NCBI RefSeq assembly: GCF_000970325.1
Contig: NZ_CP009518.1
Coordinates: forward strand, 124,001 to 188,000
Origin: Methanococcoides methylutens MM1
Lineage (GTDB): Archaea > Halobacteriota > Methanosarcinia > Methanosarcinales > Methanosarcinaceae
DNA length: 64,000 nucleotides
Direction: 5' to 3'
Numbering within the stretch: the first letter of the stretch is position 1; each line of letters begins with the position of its first letter. Made by a program: the position numbers and the translations under genes. Of this stretch, positions 53,688-62,734 are shown one piece after another. Below the pieces are notes generated by a model that saw nothing but the letters and a program-made list of their open reading frames with translations, made no database searches and was not told the origin of the DNA.

Positions 53688-54791
53688 ATGAAATCCATAG
53701 TAGAAGAGGCATTGGCACGATCTGCAGAAGAGGGGGATATACGTTCCGTTGCCCCACAACAGAATGACATCAATGCGGAACTCGAAGCAATGTTACGAGA
53801 TCTGCAGACAAACATCAAGGTCATTGGTTGCGGTGGCGGTGGCTCGAACAGTGCTCAGCGCATGGCTCAGGAAGGTATAAAGGGCGCAGAGCTTGTTGCA
53901 ATTAACACGGATGCACAACATCTTTTGAACGTCTCTACGGAGAGCAAGATCCTTATCGGTAAGAAAAAGACAAGAGGTCTTGGTGCAGGCAGTCTGCCAC
54001 AGATCGGCGAAGATGCTGCACTTGAAAGCATTGACGAGGTGCGTGGGATTGTAGATGGCACTGACATGGTGTTCATTACAGCAGGTCTCGGTGGAGGTAC
54101 CGGTACAGGTTCCGCTCCGGTTGTTGCAGAGGCTGCACGTGATACAGGTGCATTGACGATTGCTGTGGTCACTCTTCCATTCGCTGTTGAAGGTCAGGTA
54201 AGGCGCACTAACGCCGAAGCAGGACTTGAAAGGCTCAGGGACGTTGCAGATACTGTTATCGTAGTTCCTAATGACAAACTCCTCGAGGTTGTTCCAAGGC
54301 TGCCATTACAGGCTGCTTTCAAGGTCTCCGATGAAGTTCTTATGAGAGCTGTGAAAGGTATTACCGAGCTTATCACAAAGCCTGGTCTTGTGAACCTTGA
54401 CTTTGCTGATGTAAGGACCGTCATGCAGAACGGTGGCGTGGCAATGATAGGTCTTGGTGAGGCAGACGGTGAGAACAAGGCTGTGGAATCTGTCCAGAAG
54501 GCTTTGAGAAGCCCGCTTCTTGATGTGGATATCTCCGGTGCTACTTCTGCTCTTGTGAACGTTGTTGGTGGTCCTGATATGACCATTGCAGAAGCAGAGA
54601 GCGTTGTACAGGAAGTCTACAGCAGGATCGACCCTAATGCAAGATTGATCTGGGGTGCCCAGGTTGATCCGGAGCTTGAACACTCCGTACGCACAATGCT
54701 TGTTGTGACCGGTGTAAAATCTCCGCAGATCTATGGAAGCGGAAGTTCCCAGAACGTTACCCGAAAATACGGTATCGATTTTGTAAAATGA
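53688..54791 (+). CDS. ftsZ: Cell division GTPase FtsZ
   Basis: A 367-residue archaeal FtsZ1-type tubulin homologue that forms the division ring. The nucleotide-binding loop [13 protein letters not shown] starts near residue 48. The tubulin signature [14 protein letters not shown] lies near residues 134-147, and NTDAQHL binds the base. The C-terminal domain continues to GAQVDPEL; a short linker and the tail RKYGIDFVK follow. It is terminated by a hairpin and so is transcribed separately from secE-spt5, although they are neighbours as in many euryarchaea. Confidence 0.97.
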   Translation: MKSIVEEALARSAEEGDIRSVAPQQNDINAELEAMLRDLQTNIKVIGCGGGGSNSAQRMAQEGIKGAELVAINTDAQHLLNVSTESKILIGKKKTRGLGAGSLPQIGEDAALESIDEVRGIVDGTDMVFITAGLGGGTGTGSAPVVAEAARDTGALTIAVVTLPFAVEGQVRRTNAEAGLERLRDVADTVIVVPNDKLLEVVPRLPLQAAFKVSDEVLMRAVKGITELITKPGLVNLDFADVRTVMQNGGVAMIGLGEADGENKAVESVQKALRSPLLDVDISGATSALVNVVGGPDMTIAEAESVVQEVYSRIDPNARLIWGAQVDPELEHSVRTMLVVTGVKSPQIYGSGSSQNVTRKYGIDFVK

Positions 54792-54792
54792 A

Positions 54793-54817
54793 AAGGAGTG
54801 ATCTCCTTCTCTTTTTA
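54793..54817 (+). terminator. Terminator of ftsZ
   Basis: AAGGAG-TGAT-CTCCTT (6-bp stem, 4-nt loop) is followed by TCTCTTTTT. Confidence 0.7.
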
Positions 54818-54985
54818 ATTTGAGATGCCTCATTTGCAGGGATCGAATCGAAAGGTATTTTATATAGTACGTTATTTAAATGCCGCTACTAATTTATACT
54901 ATGATCGAGGTGTTGGTATTCCCGATTTGATCACCCCGATCAATCATATACAATATAACTGGTTGTGAGAAGTTTGGCAGATAAT

Positions 54986-55183
54986 ATGTTTGAAGCGCCT
55001 AAGATAAACCGCAATGTCGGTCAAGTCCTTAAGTCATACCTGAGGGTATTGAAATTGTCCAAAAAGCCTTCAGGGGAAGAATTTTCCATGATCTCCAAGG
55101 TCGCTGGCGCTGGTATCCTGTTGATAGGCTTTGTTGGCTTTATCATCTATGTACTGCTGACAGAAGTACCAAAGTGGGTGTAA
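54986..55183 (+). CDS. secE: Protein translocase subunit SecE/Sec61 gamma
   Basis: A 65-residue single-span membrane protein. A basic amphipathic helix (RVLKLSKKPSGEEF) precedes one membrane helix (about 35-58), the archaeal/eukaryotic SecE layout. It clamps the SecY channel. ATG 54986 is selected because the conserved part begins at FEAPKINRN and TATA-like ATATACAATATA near 54946 points to a transcript start close by. TTG 54974 and GTG 54965 are possible and no ribosome site is clear. Confidence 0.88.
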   Translation: MFEAPKINRNVGQVLKSYLRVLKLSKKPSGEEFSMISKVAGAGILLIGFVGFIIYVLLTEVPKWV

Positions 55184-55187
55184 CTTT

Positions 55188-55646
55188 ATGGGTGAAGATG
55201 CCGCTATATTCGTTGTTAAGACAACTGCTAATCAAGAGCGCTCAGTTGCCGGAATGCTGGCACAGGTTGCCAGGAAGGACAATCTTGATATCAGGGCAAT
55301 AATCGCTCCTGATGAACTTAAAGGATATGTACTTCTGGAATCATCTGATTCCGGTGCCGTGGAACAGGCTATTCAGACGGTCCCTCATGCAAGGGCTGTT
55401 GTTAAGGGCCAGTCCAGTATAGCGGAGATCGAACATTTCCTTACACCAAAACCAACCGTTACCGGTATTGTCGAAGGTGCAATTATCGAAGTAACCTCCG
55501 GTCCTTTCAAGGGCGAGAAGGCACGTGTCAAGCGTGTTGACGAAGGCCACGAGGAGATCACGGTCGAGTTGTTCGATGCTGTCGTACCAATACCTATAAC
55601 TATACGTGGTGATACTGTACGGATACTTAGTAAGGAAGAGGAATGA
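55188..55646 (+). CDS. spt5: Transcription elongation factor Spt5 (NusG homologue)
   Basis: A 152-residue archaeal Spt5 that clamps RNA polymerase with Spt4 for processive elongation. The NGN domain (about 1-88) has FVVKTTANQERSVAGML, and the KOW domain (about 95-150) has GAIIEVTSGPFKGEKARVKRV. Four bases separate it from the secE stop, so the two are co-translated. The order secE-spt5-rpl11-rpl1 is typical of euryarchaea. Confidence 0.96.
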   Translation: MGEDAAIFVVKTTANQERSVAGMLAQVARKDNLDIRAIIAPDELKGYVLLESSDSGAVEQAIQTVPHARAVVKGQSSIAEIEHFLTPKPTVTGIVEGAIIEVTSGPFKGEKARVKRVDEGHEEITVELFDAVVPIPITIRGDTVRILSKEEE

Positions 55647-55718
55647 TCCTGATCCGTAACGTATGCTTATATTTATAAACAAAACTTAAATTACAAAATT
55701 TAAAAAGGTGAATCTCTA

Positions 55719-56204
55719 ATGGCAAGTGTTGTAGAAGCCTTGGTTCCTGGAGGTAAAGCAAACCCAGGACCTCCACTTGGTCCGGCATTGGGACCTCTTG
55801 GTGTAAACATCAAAGATGTTATCGACCAGATCAACGAAAAAACTAAAGATTACAATGGAATGCAGGTTCCTGTTAAGGTAATTGTCGACGATGACAAGAA
55901 CATCGAGATCGAAGTGGGAACTCCACCAACATCCGCATTGATCCTTAAGGAACTTAACATTGAGAAGGGCTCCGGTGAATCCGGTACCGTCAATGTTGGC
56001 GATCTTAAGATTGCACAGGCTGCAAAGATCGCTCGTATGAAGAAGGACGATATCCTTTCCTATTCCCTCAAGGCTGCAGTGAAAGAGGTCATGGGTACTT
56101 GCGTACCAATGGGCGTAACTGTAGAAGGTCTTGATCCAAGGGAATGCCAGAAAGCTGTTGATGAGGGTCAGTTCGACGAAGCTCTTGCAGCAGAAGCATG
56201 GTAA
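55719..56204 (+). CDS. rpl11: Large subunit ribosomal protein uL11
   Basis: A 161-residue uL11 that binds the GTPase-associated region of 23S rRNA. The N-terminal domain shows [23 protein letters not shown], and the C-terminal RNA-binding domain ends with [29 protein letters not shown] lies upstream of ATG 55719. It is followed by a 237-nt structured gap before rpl1. Confidence 0.97.
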   Translation: MASVVEALVPGGKANPGPPLGPALGPLGVNIKDVIDQINEKTKDYNGMQVPVKVIVDDDKNIEIEVGTPPTSALILKELNIEKGSGESGTVNVGDLKIAQAAKIARMKKDDILSYSLKAAVKEVMGTCVPMGVTVEGLDPRECQKAVDEGQFDEALAAEAW

Positions 56205-56441
56205 TTGGACTGATATCTGATATTTAATCCAAATGAGTTGGTCGGCCTCTCGGGCTGACCGATAAGTTTAAAATAATTGCTTCATTATTGAAGTGCTCGT
56301 AATTGAGATGAAAATCTCCTTACTTTAACCGTAGTAGGCCGCAGCGGCCGCATCGGTTGGTATGCAATGCTGTATGCCCGCCGGATGCCGGGGTAAAACC
56401 CTGTATCTGAACATTTGTTCATTAACTACGGGAGGAATAGA
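56205..56441 (+). promoter_or_regulatory. Structured leader between rpl11 and rpl1, candidate r-protein regulatory RNA
   Basis: An 8-bp hairpin (56240-56247 with 56253-56260, one G-U pair) follows rpl11. A TATA-like TTTAAAATAA comes next at about 56267-56276. A GC-rich segment (56335-56400) can fold into nested stems, for example GGCCGC/GCGGCC, GCATCGG pairing with CCGGATGC, and GGG/CCC closing TAAAA. It ends in GGGAGG before ATG 56442. L1 autoregulates its operon in other archaea; whether this is its target is inference. Confidence 0.45.
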
Positions 56442-57083
56442 ATGGTAGAAGAGACTACATTAAATATGGTAAAAGAGTTGATCGAAGGATCACCGGAGCG
56501 TAAGTTCTCCGAAAGTATCGATCTGGCAATCAACTTAAAGAACCTCGATATGAGTCAACCCAAGAATCGTGTGGATGAAGAGATCATTCTTCCCAACGGC
56601 CTTGGTAAATCCCTGAAGATCGCTGTTTTTGCAAAGGGTGAAGTTGGACTCAACGCTAAAGAAGCTGGTTCAGACTATGTTCTGACCGAAGAGGACATCA
56701 AGGAACTTGGCGAAGACAAGTCCAGAGCAAGAAGTCTTGCAAACGAGTGCGATTTCTTCATTTCAGAAGTGCAGTACATGCCTCTGATCGGTAAGACCCT
56801 CGGTGCAATTCTCGGTCCTCGTGGAAAGATGCCTGTACCTTTAACACCTGATAAGAACGTTACAGATCTTATCAACAGTACGAAGAACTCAATTCGTATA
56901 AGGTCAAAAGACAGACTTACCTTCCACGTATCAGTCGGTCGCAGGGACATGGATGTCGAGAAACTGGCAGAGAACATCGAGACAGTTCTGTACAGGATCG
57001 AACAATCACTCGAAAAAGGTAAACATAACCTTAAATCGGTCTATGTTACAACCACGATGGGTAAATCTGTGAGGTTGGTATAA
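56442..57083 (+). CDS. rpl1: Large subunit ribosomal protein uL1
   Basis: A 213-residue uL1 of the ribosome L1 stalk, which helps release deacylated tRNA. Conserved segments: SIDLAINLKNLDM, LPNGLGKSLKIAVFAKGE, the interdomain FFISEVQYMPLIGKTLGAILGPRGKMP and RSKDRLTFHVSVG. GGGAGG upstream decides ATG 56442 over an earlier in-frame TTG at 56415. Its TAA overlaps the ATG of rpl10 by one base. Confidence 0.97.
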   Translation: MVEETTLNMVKELIEGSPERKFSESIDLAINLKNLDMSQPKNRVDEEIILPNGLGKSLKIAVFAKGEVGLNAKEAGSDYVLTEEDIKELGEDKSRARSLANECDFFISEVQYMPLIGKTLGAILGPRGKMPVPLTPDKNVTDLINSTKNSIRIRSKDRLTFHVSVGRRDMDVEKLAENIETVLYRIEQSLEKGKHNLKSVYVTTTMGKSVRLV

Positions 57084-58105
57084 TGGCAGAAGTTCACCAC
57101 AGTGAGCATATTCCTAAATGGAAGAAAGACGAGATTGAGGACATAAAGAACCTCATCGAATCCTATCCATTAGTAGGTGTCGTGGGTATTGGTGGCATTC
57201 CTGCAAAGCAGCTTCAGTCAATGAGAAGGAGCCTTAAGGATGTTGCTGTCCTGAAGGTGTCCAGGAACACTCTCATTAAGAGAGCACTTGATGAGTCATC
57301 CGATGATATCAAGAAGATGGATGATTTTATCGAGGTTCAGACTGCACTGATATTCACAGAACAGAACCCTTTCAAACTCTTCAAGTTGCTTGAGAAGAGC
57401 AAGAGTCCTTCCCCTATCAAAGGCGGAATGATAACTCCAAATGATATTATTGTGGAAGCAGGCCCAACAAGCTTCCCACCAGGACCTATACTCGGTGACC
57501 TGCAGGCTGCAGGCATTCCTGCTGCTATCGATGGCGGCAAGGTTGTGGTCAGGGAGACATCAGCGGTCGCAAAGGCCGGAGAGGTCGTATCCCAGAAGCT
57601 CGCAGCCATGCTTACAAGGCTGGAGATCTATCCACTTGAAGTTGGTCTTGATCTAAGAGCAGTTATGGAAGAGGGTTCTATCTTCACTCCTGATGTCCTT
57701 GCAATTGACGAGGAACAGGTCTTCGCAGACTTCGTACAGGCTAGCCAGCAGGCATTCAACCTGTCTGTCAACGCAGTCTACCCAACATCCGAGAACATCA
57801 GCACATTGCTTGCAAAGGCAGCTGCAGAATCCAAGAACCTTGGTATCAATGCTGTAGTATTCGAGCCAGATGTCATGGGCTCATTGCTTGGCAAGGCACA
57901 GTGCGAGATGATGTCTGTTGCATCAGCAGCATCTGGTAAGGATGAAGGCGCAGTAGACGATGAGCTGAAAGAGGCACTTGGAGCAGCTGCATCAGCAGCA
58001 CCAGTTGAATCTGCAGCTGAAGAGGTCGTTGAAGAGAAGGAAGAAGAAAAAGAAGAGGAAGAAGAGGGCGGCATGGCTGCTGGTCTTGGAGCACTCTTTG
58101 GATAA
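57083..58105 (+). CDS. rpl10: Large subunit ribosomal protein uL10 (acidic P0)
   Basis: A 340-residue archaeal uL10, base of the L12 stalk. The rRNA-binding domain is at the N-terminus (residues 1-105: SYPLVGVVGIGGIPAKQLQ). An inserted archaeal domain (GPTSFPPGPILGDLQAAGIPA) follows, then helices that each bind an L12 dimer. The acidic tail ends in [11 protein letters not shown], as in L12, and binds elongation factors. It overlaps rpl1 by one base. Confidence 0.97.
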   Translation: MAEVHHSEHIPKWKKDEIEDIKNLIESYPLVGVVGIGGIPAKQLQSMRRSLKDVAVLKVSRNTLIKRALDESSDDIKKMDDFIEVQTALIFTEQNPFKLFKLLEKSKSPSPIKGGMITPNDIIVEAGPTSFPPGPILGDLQAAGIPAAIDGGKVVVRETSAVAKAGEVVSQKLAAMLTRLEIYPLEVGLDLRAVMEEGSIFTPDVLAIDEEQVFADFVQASQQAFNLSVNAVYPTSENISTLLAKAAAESKNLGINAVVFEPDVMGSLLGKAQCEMMSVASAASGKDEGAVDDELKEALGAAASAAPVESAAEEVVEEKEEEKEEEEEGGMAAGLGALFG

Positions 58106-58151
58106 ACTACTATCAAAAAACTAATACTAATAACATAAAAGGTGATTTACA

Positions 58152-58457
58152 ATGGAATATATATACGCAGCACTTTTACTACACAACGCTGAGAAAGACA
58201 TTACAGAAGAAGCAGTTACTGCAGTACTTACTGCAGCAGGAGTAGACGTTAACGAAGCACGTGCAAAGGCACTCGTTGCAGCACTCGAGGACGTTGACAT
58301 CGCAGACGCAATGGCAACCGCAGCAGTCGCAGCACCAGCAGCAGCAGCAGCACCTGCAGCAGCAGCTGAGGAAGCAGCTGAGGAAGCACCTGCAGAAGAA
58401 GAGAAAGCTGAAGAAGAAGAGAGCGGCATGGCTGGTCTCGGAGCACTCTTCGGATAA
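58152..58457 (+). CDS. rpl12: Ribosomal stalk protein P1/aL12
   Basis: A 101-residue archaeal L12. An N-terminal dimerisation and L10-binding helix set (1-58: [20 protein letters not shown]) is followed by an Ala/Pro-rich hinge and an acidic tail ending [10 protein letters not shown] that recruits elongation factors. GGTGAT lies before ATG 58152. Last gene of the operon, followed by a strong terminator. Confidence 0.97.
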   Translation: MEYIYAALLLHNAEKDITEEAVTAVLTAAGVDVNEARAKALVAALEDVDIADAMATAAVAAPAAAAAPAAAAEEAAEEAPAEEEKAEEEESGMAGLGALFG

Positions 58458-58471
58458 TTCTTTTCAAAACC

Positions 58472-58509
58472 GATGCTCGCATTATGCGAGTATCACCAAT
58501 CTTTTTTTT
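58472..58509 (+). terminator. Terminator of the rpl11-rpl1-rpl10-rpl12 operon
   Basis: A 10-bp stem GATGCTCGCA/TGCGAGTATC (one G-U) with a TTA loop is followed by eight Ts at 58502-58509. Confidence 0.8.
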
Positions 58510-58679
58510 CTTTGCTTAATTTCAATAACTCTTATCTCAATAACTTGTGTTTTCAACAAGTTTATACTTTCAACAGGTAATTTTCAGTAACTTTTCGTTC
58601 AAGCTGCTAGCTATTCAAATGATATTATCTCTCTACCGCATCCTGTTGATCTTCTTACTAAAGACTAAAATGAGTGGTT

Positions 58680-58702
58680 ATGAGAACAGACTCAGTTCTC
58701 AT
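58680..58702 (-). terminator. Hairpin overlapping the stop of the 58692 membrane-protein gene
   Basis: A perfect 8-bp stem ATGAGAAC/GTTCTCAT with a 7-nt loop. The TGA stop (58692-58694 on the minus strand) lies in the loop. Confidence 0.5.
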
Positions 58703-59714
58703 CTGTGATCTCAAAGAACGGGATCGTTGTAAGTGGTCTCCACTTTTTAAGAAATACCAGCATATGATATTTCATAAAGATATGCAATGGCATAATTGCC
58801 ATAATTGAAAGCAGTATCAGCAACACTATCTCTATGATGGCAAACGGTGCAAGGACCAGCCAGATAATGCTCTGTTGCAGTATTTCAGAAAGGATAAAGT
58901 AGATTATCCCATCGATGAGCAGGAAGAGTAAACCTGGTATCAGTATTATGGCGAGTACAAGTATGCCGAAGGCAACTCCACCGCCTGCCCACAACAAAAA
59001 CCTTCCTGCCCAGTATCCTATCATTTGTTTCCAGTCCTGCCTGAAAGTTGCAACTACTTTTTCCAGTGCCTCTATTATTCCCACTTGATCGTACATTGCG
59101 ATGGGGATGCACAGATATATGAAAGAGTAAATTATGGAACTGAAAATAGATATCATCAATATGATTGCAACAAGACTTAATCCTCCGGCTATCAACATAG
59201 GCCATAAATTGCCGGATGGGTCATTTATTATCTGCAGGATCATTGGTAATGCTGCCATGGCAAATATGGCAAAGAATCCAATTGCCAGTACAAGACGTAT
59301 TACAAAGAGGTTCAAACCCACTCTCATATACTTTCTAGTGTACTCTCGTAACCTCACCTCATTTTTTGTAACGGATTCTACAAGAACGAAGTCCATTACT
59401 GATGAGATATACCAGAAAATGAGGATCAACAGTAAAATGGATCCTATGATCGCAATTATGATCGGAAGGTCCGACATGGTTGTGATCGGGTCAAGGAATC
59501 TATTTCCGTTTGCCGGATCAAAAAAAGGAAGGTGTGGTAATTCACTGGTTTGGTAATCGGATGTTGAGCCGTTATATCCGGAACTTCCTCCGCCACCTGC
59601 CAGGGCGACGATGATGGCAAGTTTGAACCATTTCATCAGGTTGAACGGTTCCAGCAGGCATTTCCTTGTTCTTTTGAAGGATTCGCCTACTGCGTCTACA
59701 ACAAACCAGGTCAT
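58692..59714 (-). CDS. Polytopic membrane protein of unknown function
   Basis: A 340-residue integral membrane protein. A short cytoplasmic start (DAVGESFKRTRKCLLEPFNLMKWFKLAIIVALAGG) leads to a Gly/Ser-rich external segment (about 38-75), followed by about five or six long hydrophobic helices. The overall pattern (positively charged helix, LEPF, glycine stretch) is shared with uncharacterised archaeal membrane proteins. No transport or enzyme motif is visible. A TATA box (59732-59743) lies about 25 nt before ATG 59714, so the message is probably leaderless and upstream in-frame starts are excluded. Confidence 0.78.
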   Translation of the reverse strand: MTWFVVDAVGESFKRTRKCLLEPFNLMKWFKLAIIVALAGGGGSSGYNGSTSDYQTSELPHLPFFDPANGNRFLDPITTMSDLPIIIAIIGSILLLILIFWYISSVMDFVLVESVTKNEVRLREYTRKYMRVGLNLFVIRLVLAIGFFAIFAMAALPMILQIINDPSGNLWPMLIAGGLSLVAIILMISIFSSIIYSFIYLCIPIAMYDQVGIIEALEKVVATFRQDWKQMIGYWAGRFLLWAGGGVAFGILVLAIILIPGLLFLLIDGIIYFILSEILQQSIIWLVLAPFAIIEIVLLILLSIMAIMPLHIFMKYHMLVFLKKWRPLTTIPFFEITDEN

Positions 59715-59731
59715 GTAAAAAACTAGATTAT

Positions 59732-59743
59732 ATTTATATAAAA
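59732..59743 (-). promoter_or_regulatory. TATA box of the 58692 membrane-protein gene
   Basis: The minus strand reads TTTTATATAAAT, about 25 nt before ATG 59714. It also lies just after the helicase stop, so the gene is not dependent on helicase transcription. Confidence 0.5.
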
Positions 59744-59758
59744 AGGTGACCGGTATGG

Positions 59759-61165
59759 TCACTCCTTTCTGACCTTTACTCCCGTACGCTTCTTAAATCC
59801 GGTCTTTCCTTTTGATTTCCTGGATTCGCCAGAACTTTTGAATCCTTTACGATCACTTGATCTTTCAGTTTTTCCGGACCTTTCGCGTCTGTCCCGTCTT
59901 TCCGTCCTTTTCTGGCCTTCGCCTTTTTCGGACTTCTTTGATTCTCCGCGACCTTCGCCTTTCTTGAACTTGCCACGGCCACCGGACTTCTTTCCACCTC
60001 TCTTGAAGCTGTTCTTGTCATGACGTTTGTTCTTTTCGTCCTTTATGATTACTCTCTCAACTTCAGGGAGATCTTCCTTTGTGATAGTAAATTTACGGTG
60101 GTGTCTCACTAACTTTCCGAAAGCATCTGCTTCCCTGTCTGTGACAACATTAATGACCTTTCCTTCTCTGCCGGCCCTTGCAGTCCTGCCTATCCTGTGA
60201 ACATATTCATTCACATCTTCAGGAATATCATAGTTGTAGACGTGTGATACGTAAGGAATATCCAGACCACGTGCAGCAACATCTGTACAGACAAGTGCAT
60301 GTGCTTCGTTGGAGTGGAATTTACTGAGTGTGCTCTTTCTCTTTGCCTGTGTATGCCCGCCATGTATAGCAATGGCATCAACACCGTTCTTGCGCAGGTT
60401 CTTCTGGACAAAGTCCACATTGCTTCTTGTGTTACAGAATACCATTACAAGTCCTGACTTCTCACTTTTCAGGAGGTGAACAAGCAGGGAGAACTTGATG
60501 GGTTTTGGGACATCATAGTAGGTCTGTTCAAGCTTGCTGGAGTCCACATGAGCCTTTGCAAAGACCTTCTGTGGATCGTTCATGTACTTGCGTGAAAGGT
60601 ATTTTATATCCTTTGATACGGTTGCTGAGAACAGAAGTGTCTGCCTGTCATCCGGGCATTCCATTACGATCTCTTCCACATCATCGATGAATCCCATATC
60701 AAGCATCCTGTCCGCTTCATCAAGAACAAGCATTTCCACGTTGTCCAGATCGATGGTTCCTCTTCCGATATGGTCCAGCAGTCTTCCGGGTGTTGCAACA
60801 ACAATATCTGCTTTTCCCAGCTTTTTGACCTGCGGGCCAATTGCAACTCCACCGTAAACGGATGCAATTTTAAGTTTCTTATGACGTGAAAATTCTTTCA
60901 GTGAGTTATGGACCTGCTCGGCAAGTTCCCTTGTAGGTGTTAGTACCAGAGCCCCGATGCCCTGTCCTCTTTCGATCTTCTGTATGATACCGCATCCAAA
61001 AGCAAGCGTTTTACCGGATCCGGTAGCAGCTCCTCCGATGATATCCTTTCCTTCCAGAATAAGCGGGATGGCCATTTCCTGGATCTCAGTGGGAGCTTCA
61101 AAACATTTTTCTTCTATTGATCTCAGGATCGCGTCTTCGATCCCCAAGTTTTTAAATGATTCCAT
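59759..61165 (-). CDS. deaD: DEAD-box RNA helicase with basic RG/KS-rich tail
   Basis: A 468-residue ATP-dependent RNA helicase. Motifs in order: Q motif PTEIQ, GGAATGSGKT (I), PTRELA (Ia), TPGR (Ib), DEAD (II), SAT (III), ARGLDIP (V) and HRIGRTARAG (VI). From about residue 375 the tail is low-complexity and very basic (KRGGKKSGGRGKFKKGEGRG, KGEGQKRTERRDRRERSGK), probably for non-specific RNA binding. Such helicases unwind structured RNA and are cold-induced in Methanococcoides. AGGTAAT lies before ATG 61165; a possible longer leader extends to TATA-like sequence near 61275. Confidence 0.94.
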   Translation of the reverse strand: MESFKNLGIEDAILRSIEEKCFEAPTEIQEMAIPLILEGKDIIGGAATGSGKTLAFGCGIIQKIERGQGIGALVLTPTRELAEQVHNSLKEFSRHKKLKIASVYGGVAIGPQVKKLGKADIVVATPGRLLDHIGRGTIDLDNVEMLVLDEADRMLDMGFIDDVEEIVMECPDDRQTLLFSATVSKDIKYLSRKYMNDPQKVFAKAHVDSSKLEQTYYDVPKPIKFSLLVHLLKSEKSGLVMVFCNTRSNVDFVQKNLRKNGVDAIAIHGGHTQAKRKSTLSKFHSNEAHALVCTDVAARGLDIPYVSHVYNYDIPEDVNEYVHRIGRTARAGREGKVINVVTDREADAFGKLVRHHRKFTITKEDLPEVERVIIKDEKNKRHDKNSFKRGGKKSGGRGKFKKGEGRGESKKSEKGEGQKRTERRDRRERSGKTERSSDRKGFKSSGESRKSKGKTGFKKRTGVKVRKE

Positions 61166-61521
61166 GGTGATTACCTGTTAATTATATCTAATTCTTAAAA
61201 GAAGAAGAGCGATATCTTTGCTCTCGTTCTTGCAAATCCCCACCGGAAATCTTGTCAGAAATCATTTTTTATGTTAAATTATGATGGGAATTTAGGCATT
61301 TTAGTTTCAGATGCCCTCTCATACATCTTTCTACTTATAAACATTGTCCTATGTGAGGTATCTAATAATTTTTATCCTTCTCTTCCTAAAAGATAGTGTG
61401 GAATGAACTGACTGTAAGGGGGGCGGGGTTGCAGGGCGAATGTCAGGAAAATGCCAAGTTTTATCAATAACAATAAAAGATATAGACCACCTTAAAAGAG
61501 CATTCTATCAAAGAGATTACC
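61166..61521. promoter_or_regulatory. Divergent promoter region between helicase and radical SAM genes
   Basis: A 356-nt gap with no convincing gene. On the minus strand it holds TATA-like AGATATAATTAA (61181-61193) and AATTTAACATAAAAAA (about 61266-61282); between them a GAGAGC/GCTCTT hairpin (about 61207-61236) could lie in a helicase leader. On the plus strand, AAAGATATAGAC near 61476 is the likely TATA of the radical SAM gene. Confidence 0.4.
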
Positions 61522-62496
61522 ATGTCAAAATTTTCTCCCGTCATCGCAGCACGTGCGGTCTGGCAGATGAGAGTACGAAAAAGACCTTTTGTTCTCTCAC
61601 ATGCGGTCAATTCCAGGTGTAACATGAGCTGTAGCTTTTGTGAATACTGGAAGGAGCAGGGCGGTGAGATGGCCCTTGATGACATTTTCAGGATGCTTGA
61701 CGATGCCAGCTCTTTTGGTATTGGCGTTTATAATGCCTGGACCGTTGAACCTCTTCTTCGTGAGGATCTGCCACAGATCCTTGCTTATGCAAAAAGTAAG
61801 GGCATGATAACTTCCCTGATAACCAATGGGAAATTGCTGAAAGAGAGAGCTAACGACTTTCATGATCTTGATTATCTTTCTGTTTCCGTGGACGGAACAA
61901 AAAGCTACAAAGAGATCCGTGGCATGGACTTTGAAGTCCTTCTTGATGCGATCATGGCCGTTAAGGACAAACTTAAGAATCCTCTGCTGATGAACTGTGT
62001 GATCAGCGGAAAGAACCTCGATGACATCGAAGAGCTCATTCAGCTTGCACGAGATATCGATGTGAAGATATCCTTTGAGCCGTTGTATGAGTTCAGCGGG
62101 ATCAAGGATAATGTATGGGACAGCATGGGTATTCGTGACGTGGGTAAATATCACAGTACCATCGATCGGATCATTGAGATGAAAAAGGAAGGTTACCCTA
62201 TCATAAATTCGTTCACATATCTTGAAATGATCCGGGAGCTGAAAAAAGGCTACAATTGCCATGTCAACAACCTGATACTGAATGTAACAGCAGATGGTTC
62301 AATTGAGCATTGCCGTGTTCACAGGGAGAAGATGGGCAATGTAAAGGATGGTATCGTTAATGTGTGGAATGCTTCAAAGGACAGGCAAAATACACTGGCG
62401 AAGAATTGTGAGGGTTGTTTCTTCTTCGGCTATGTTGAGAACAGCCTGATGTATGACCTGAATCTTGAGGTCATGCAGCATTATGAGTGGATGTGA
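61522..62496 (+). CDS. Radical SAM protein, function unassigned
   Basis: A 324-residue radical SAM enzyme. The cluster motif CNMSCSFC (CxxxCxxC, about residues 34-41) is near the N-terminus. A TIM-barrel-like sequence follows, with ITNGKLL and YLSVSVDG strands. Three further cysteines at the C-terminus (HCRVH, CEGC) may bind a second cluster in a shortened SPASM-like region. Relatives modify peptides, cofactors or lipids; no partner gene is adjacent, so the substrate is unknown. Only a weak ribosome site precedes ATG 61522. Confidence 0.85.
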   Translation: MSKFSPVIAARAVWQMRVRKRPFVLSHAVNSRCNMSCSFCEYWKEQGGEMALDDIFRMLDDASSFGIGVYNAWTVEPLLREDLPQILAYAKSKGMITSLITNGKLLKERANDFHDLDYLSVSVDGTKSYKEIRGMDFEVLLDAIMAVKDKLKNPLLMNCVISGKNLDDIEELIQLARDIDVKISFEPLYEFSGIKDNVWDSMGIRDVGKYHSTIDRIIEMKKEGYPIINSFTYLEMIRELKKGYNCHVNNLILNVTADGSIEHCRVHREKMGNVKDGIVNVWNASKDRQNTLAKNCEGCFFFGYVENSLMYDLNLEVMQHYEWM

Positions 62497-62599
62497 TCCC
62501 ACTTCATTTGATAATTATCCGGAACTGGCAGTTAATCCATTGGTTTCAACTTCGATTAGTTATGTGTAAGGATCTTTTTTCTGGATTTCTTTTGAAAGA

Positions 62600-62612
62600 G
62601 CTTATATATTAA
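62600..62612 (+). promoter_or_regulatory. TATA box of the symporter gene
   Basis: GCTTATATATTAA lies about 130 nt before ATG 62735 and predicts a leader of roughly 100 nt; the intervening sequence is AT-rich and I see no other gene. Confidence 0.4.
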
Positions 62613-62734
62613 AGCAAATATGTCCTTATTGCCTTTTAAGAGGTGAATCTTTAGTTTGTTAATTAGTTAGTTTGTATCAATGTTTCAGGAATAGCATTTG
62701 GGTAAATAAAAAATTATTATTTTGAGGTTTAGTT

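Noticed and set aside
56335-56400. Possible tRNA in the rpl11-rpl1 gap
   Set aside because: GC-rich and foldable, with a GGTTGGTAT stretch that looks D-arm-like, but no T-arm GGTTCGAATCC-type sequence and no acceptor stem could be paired.
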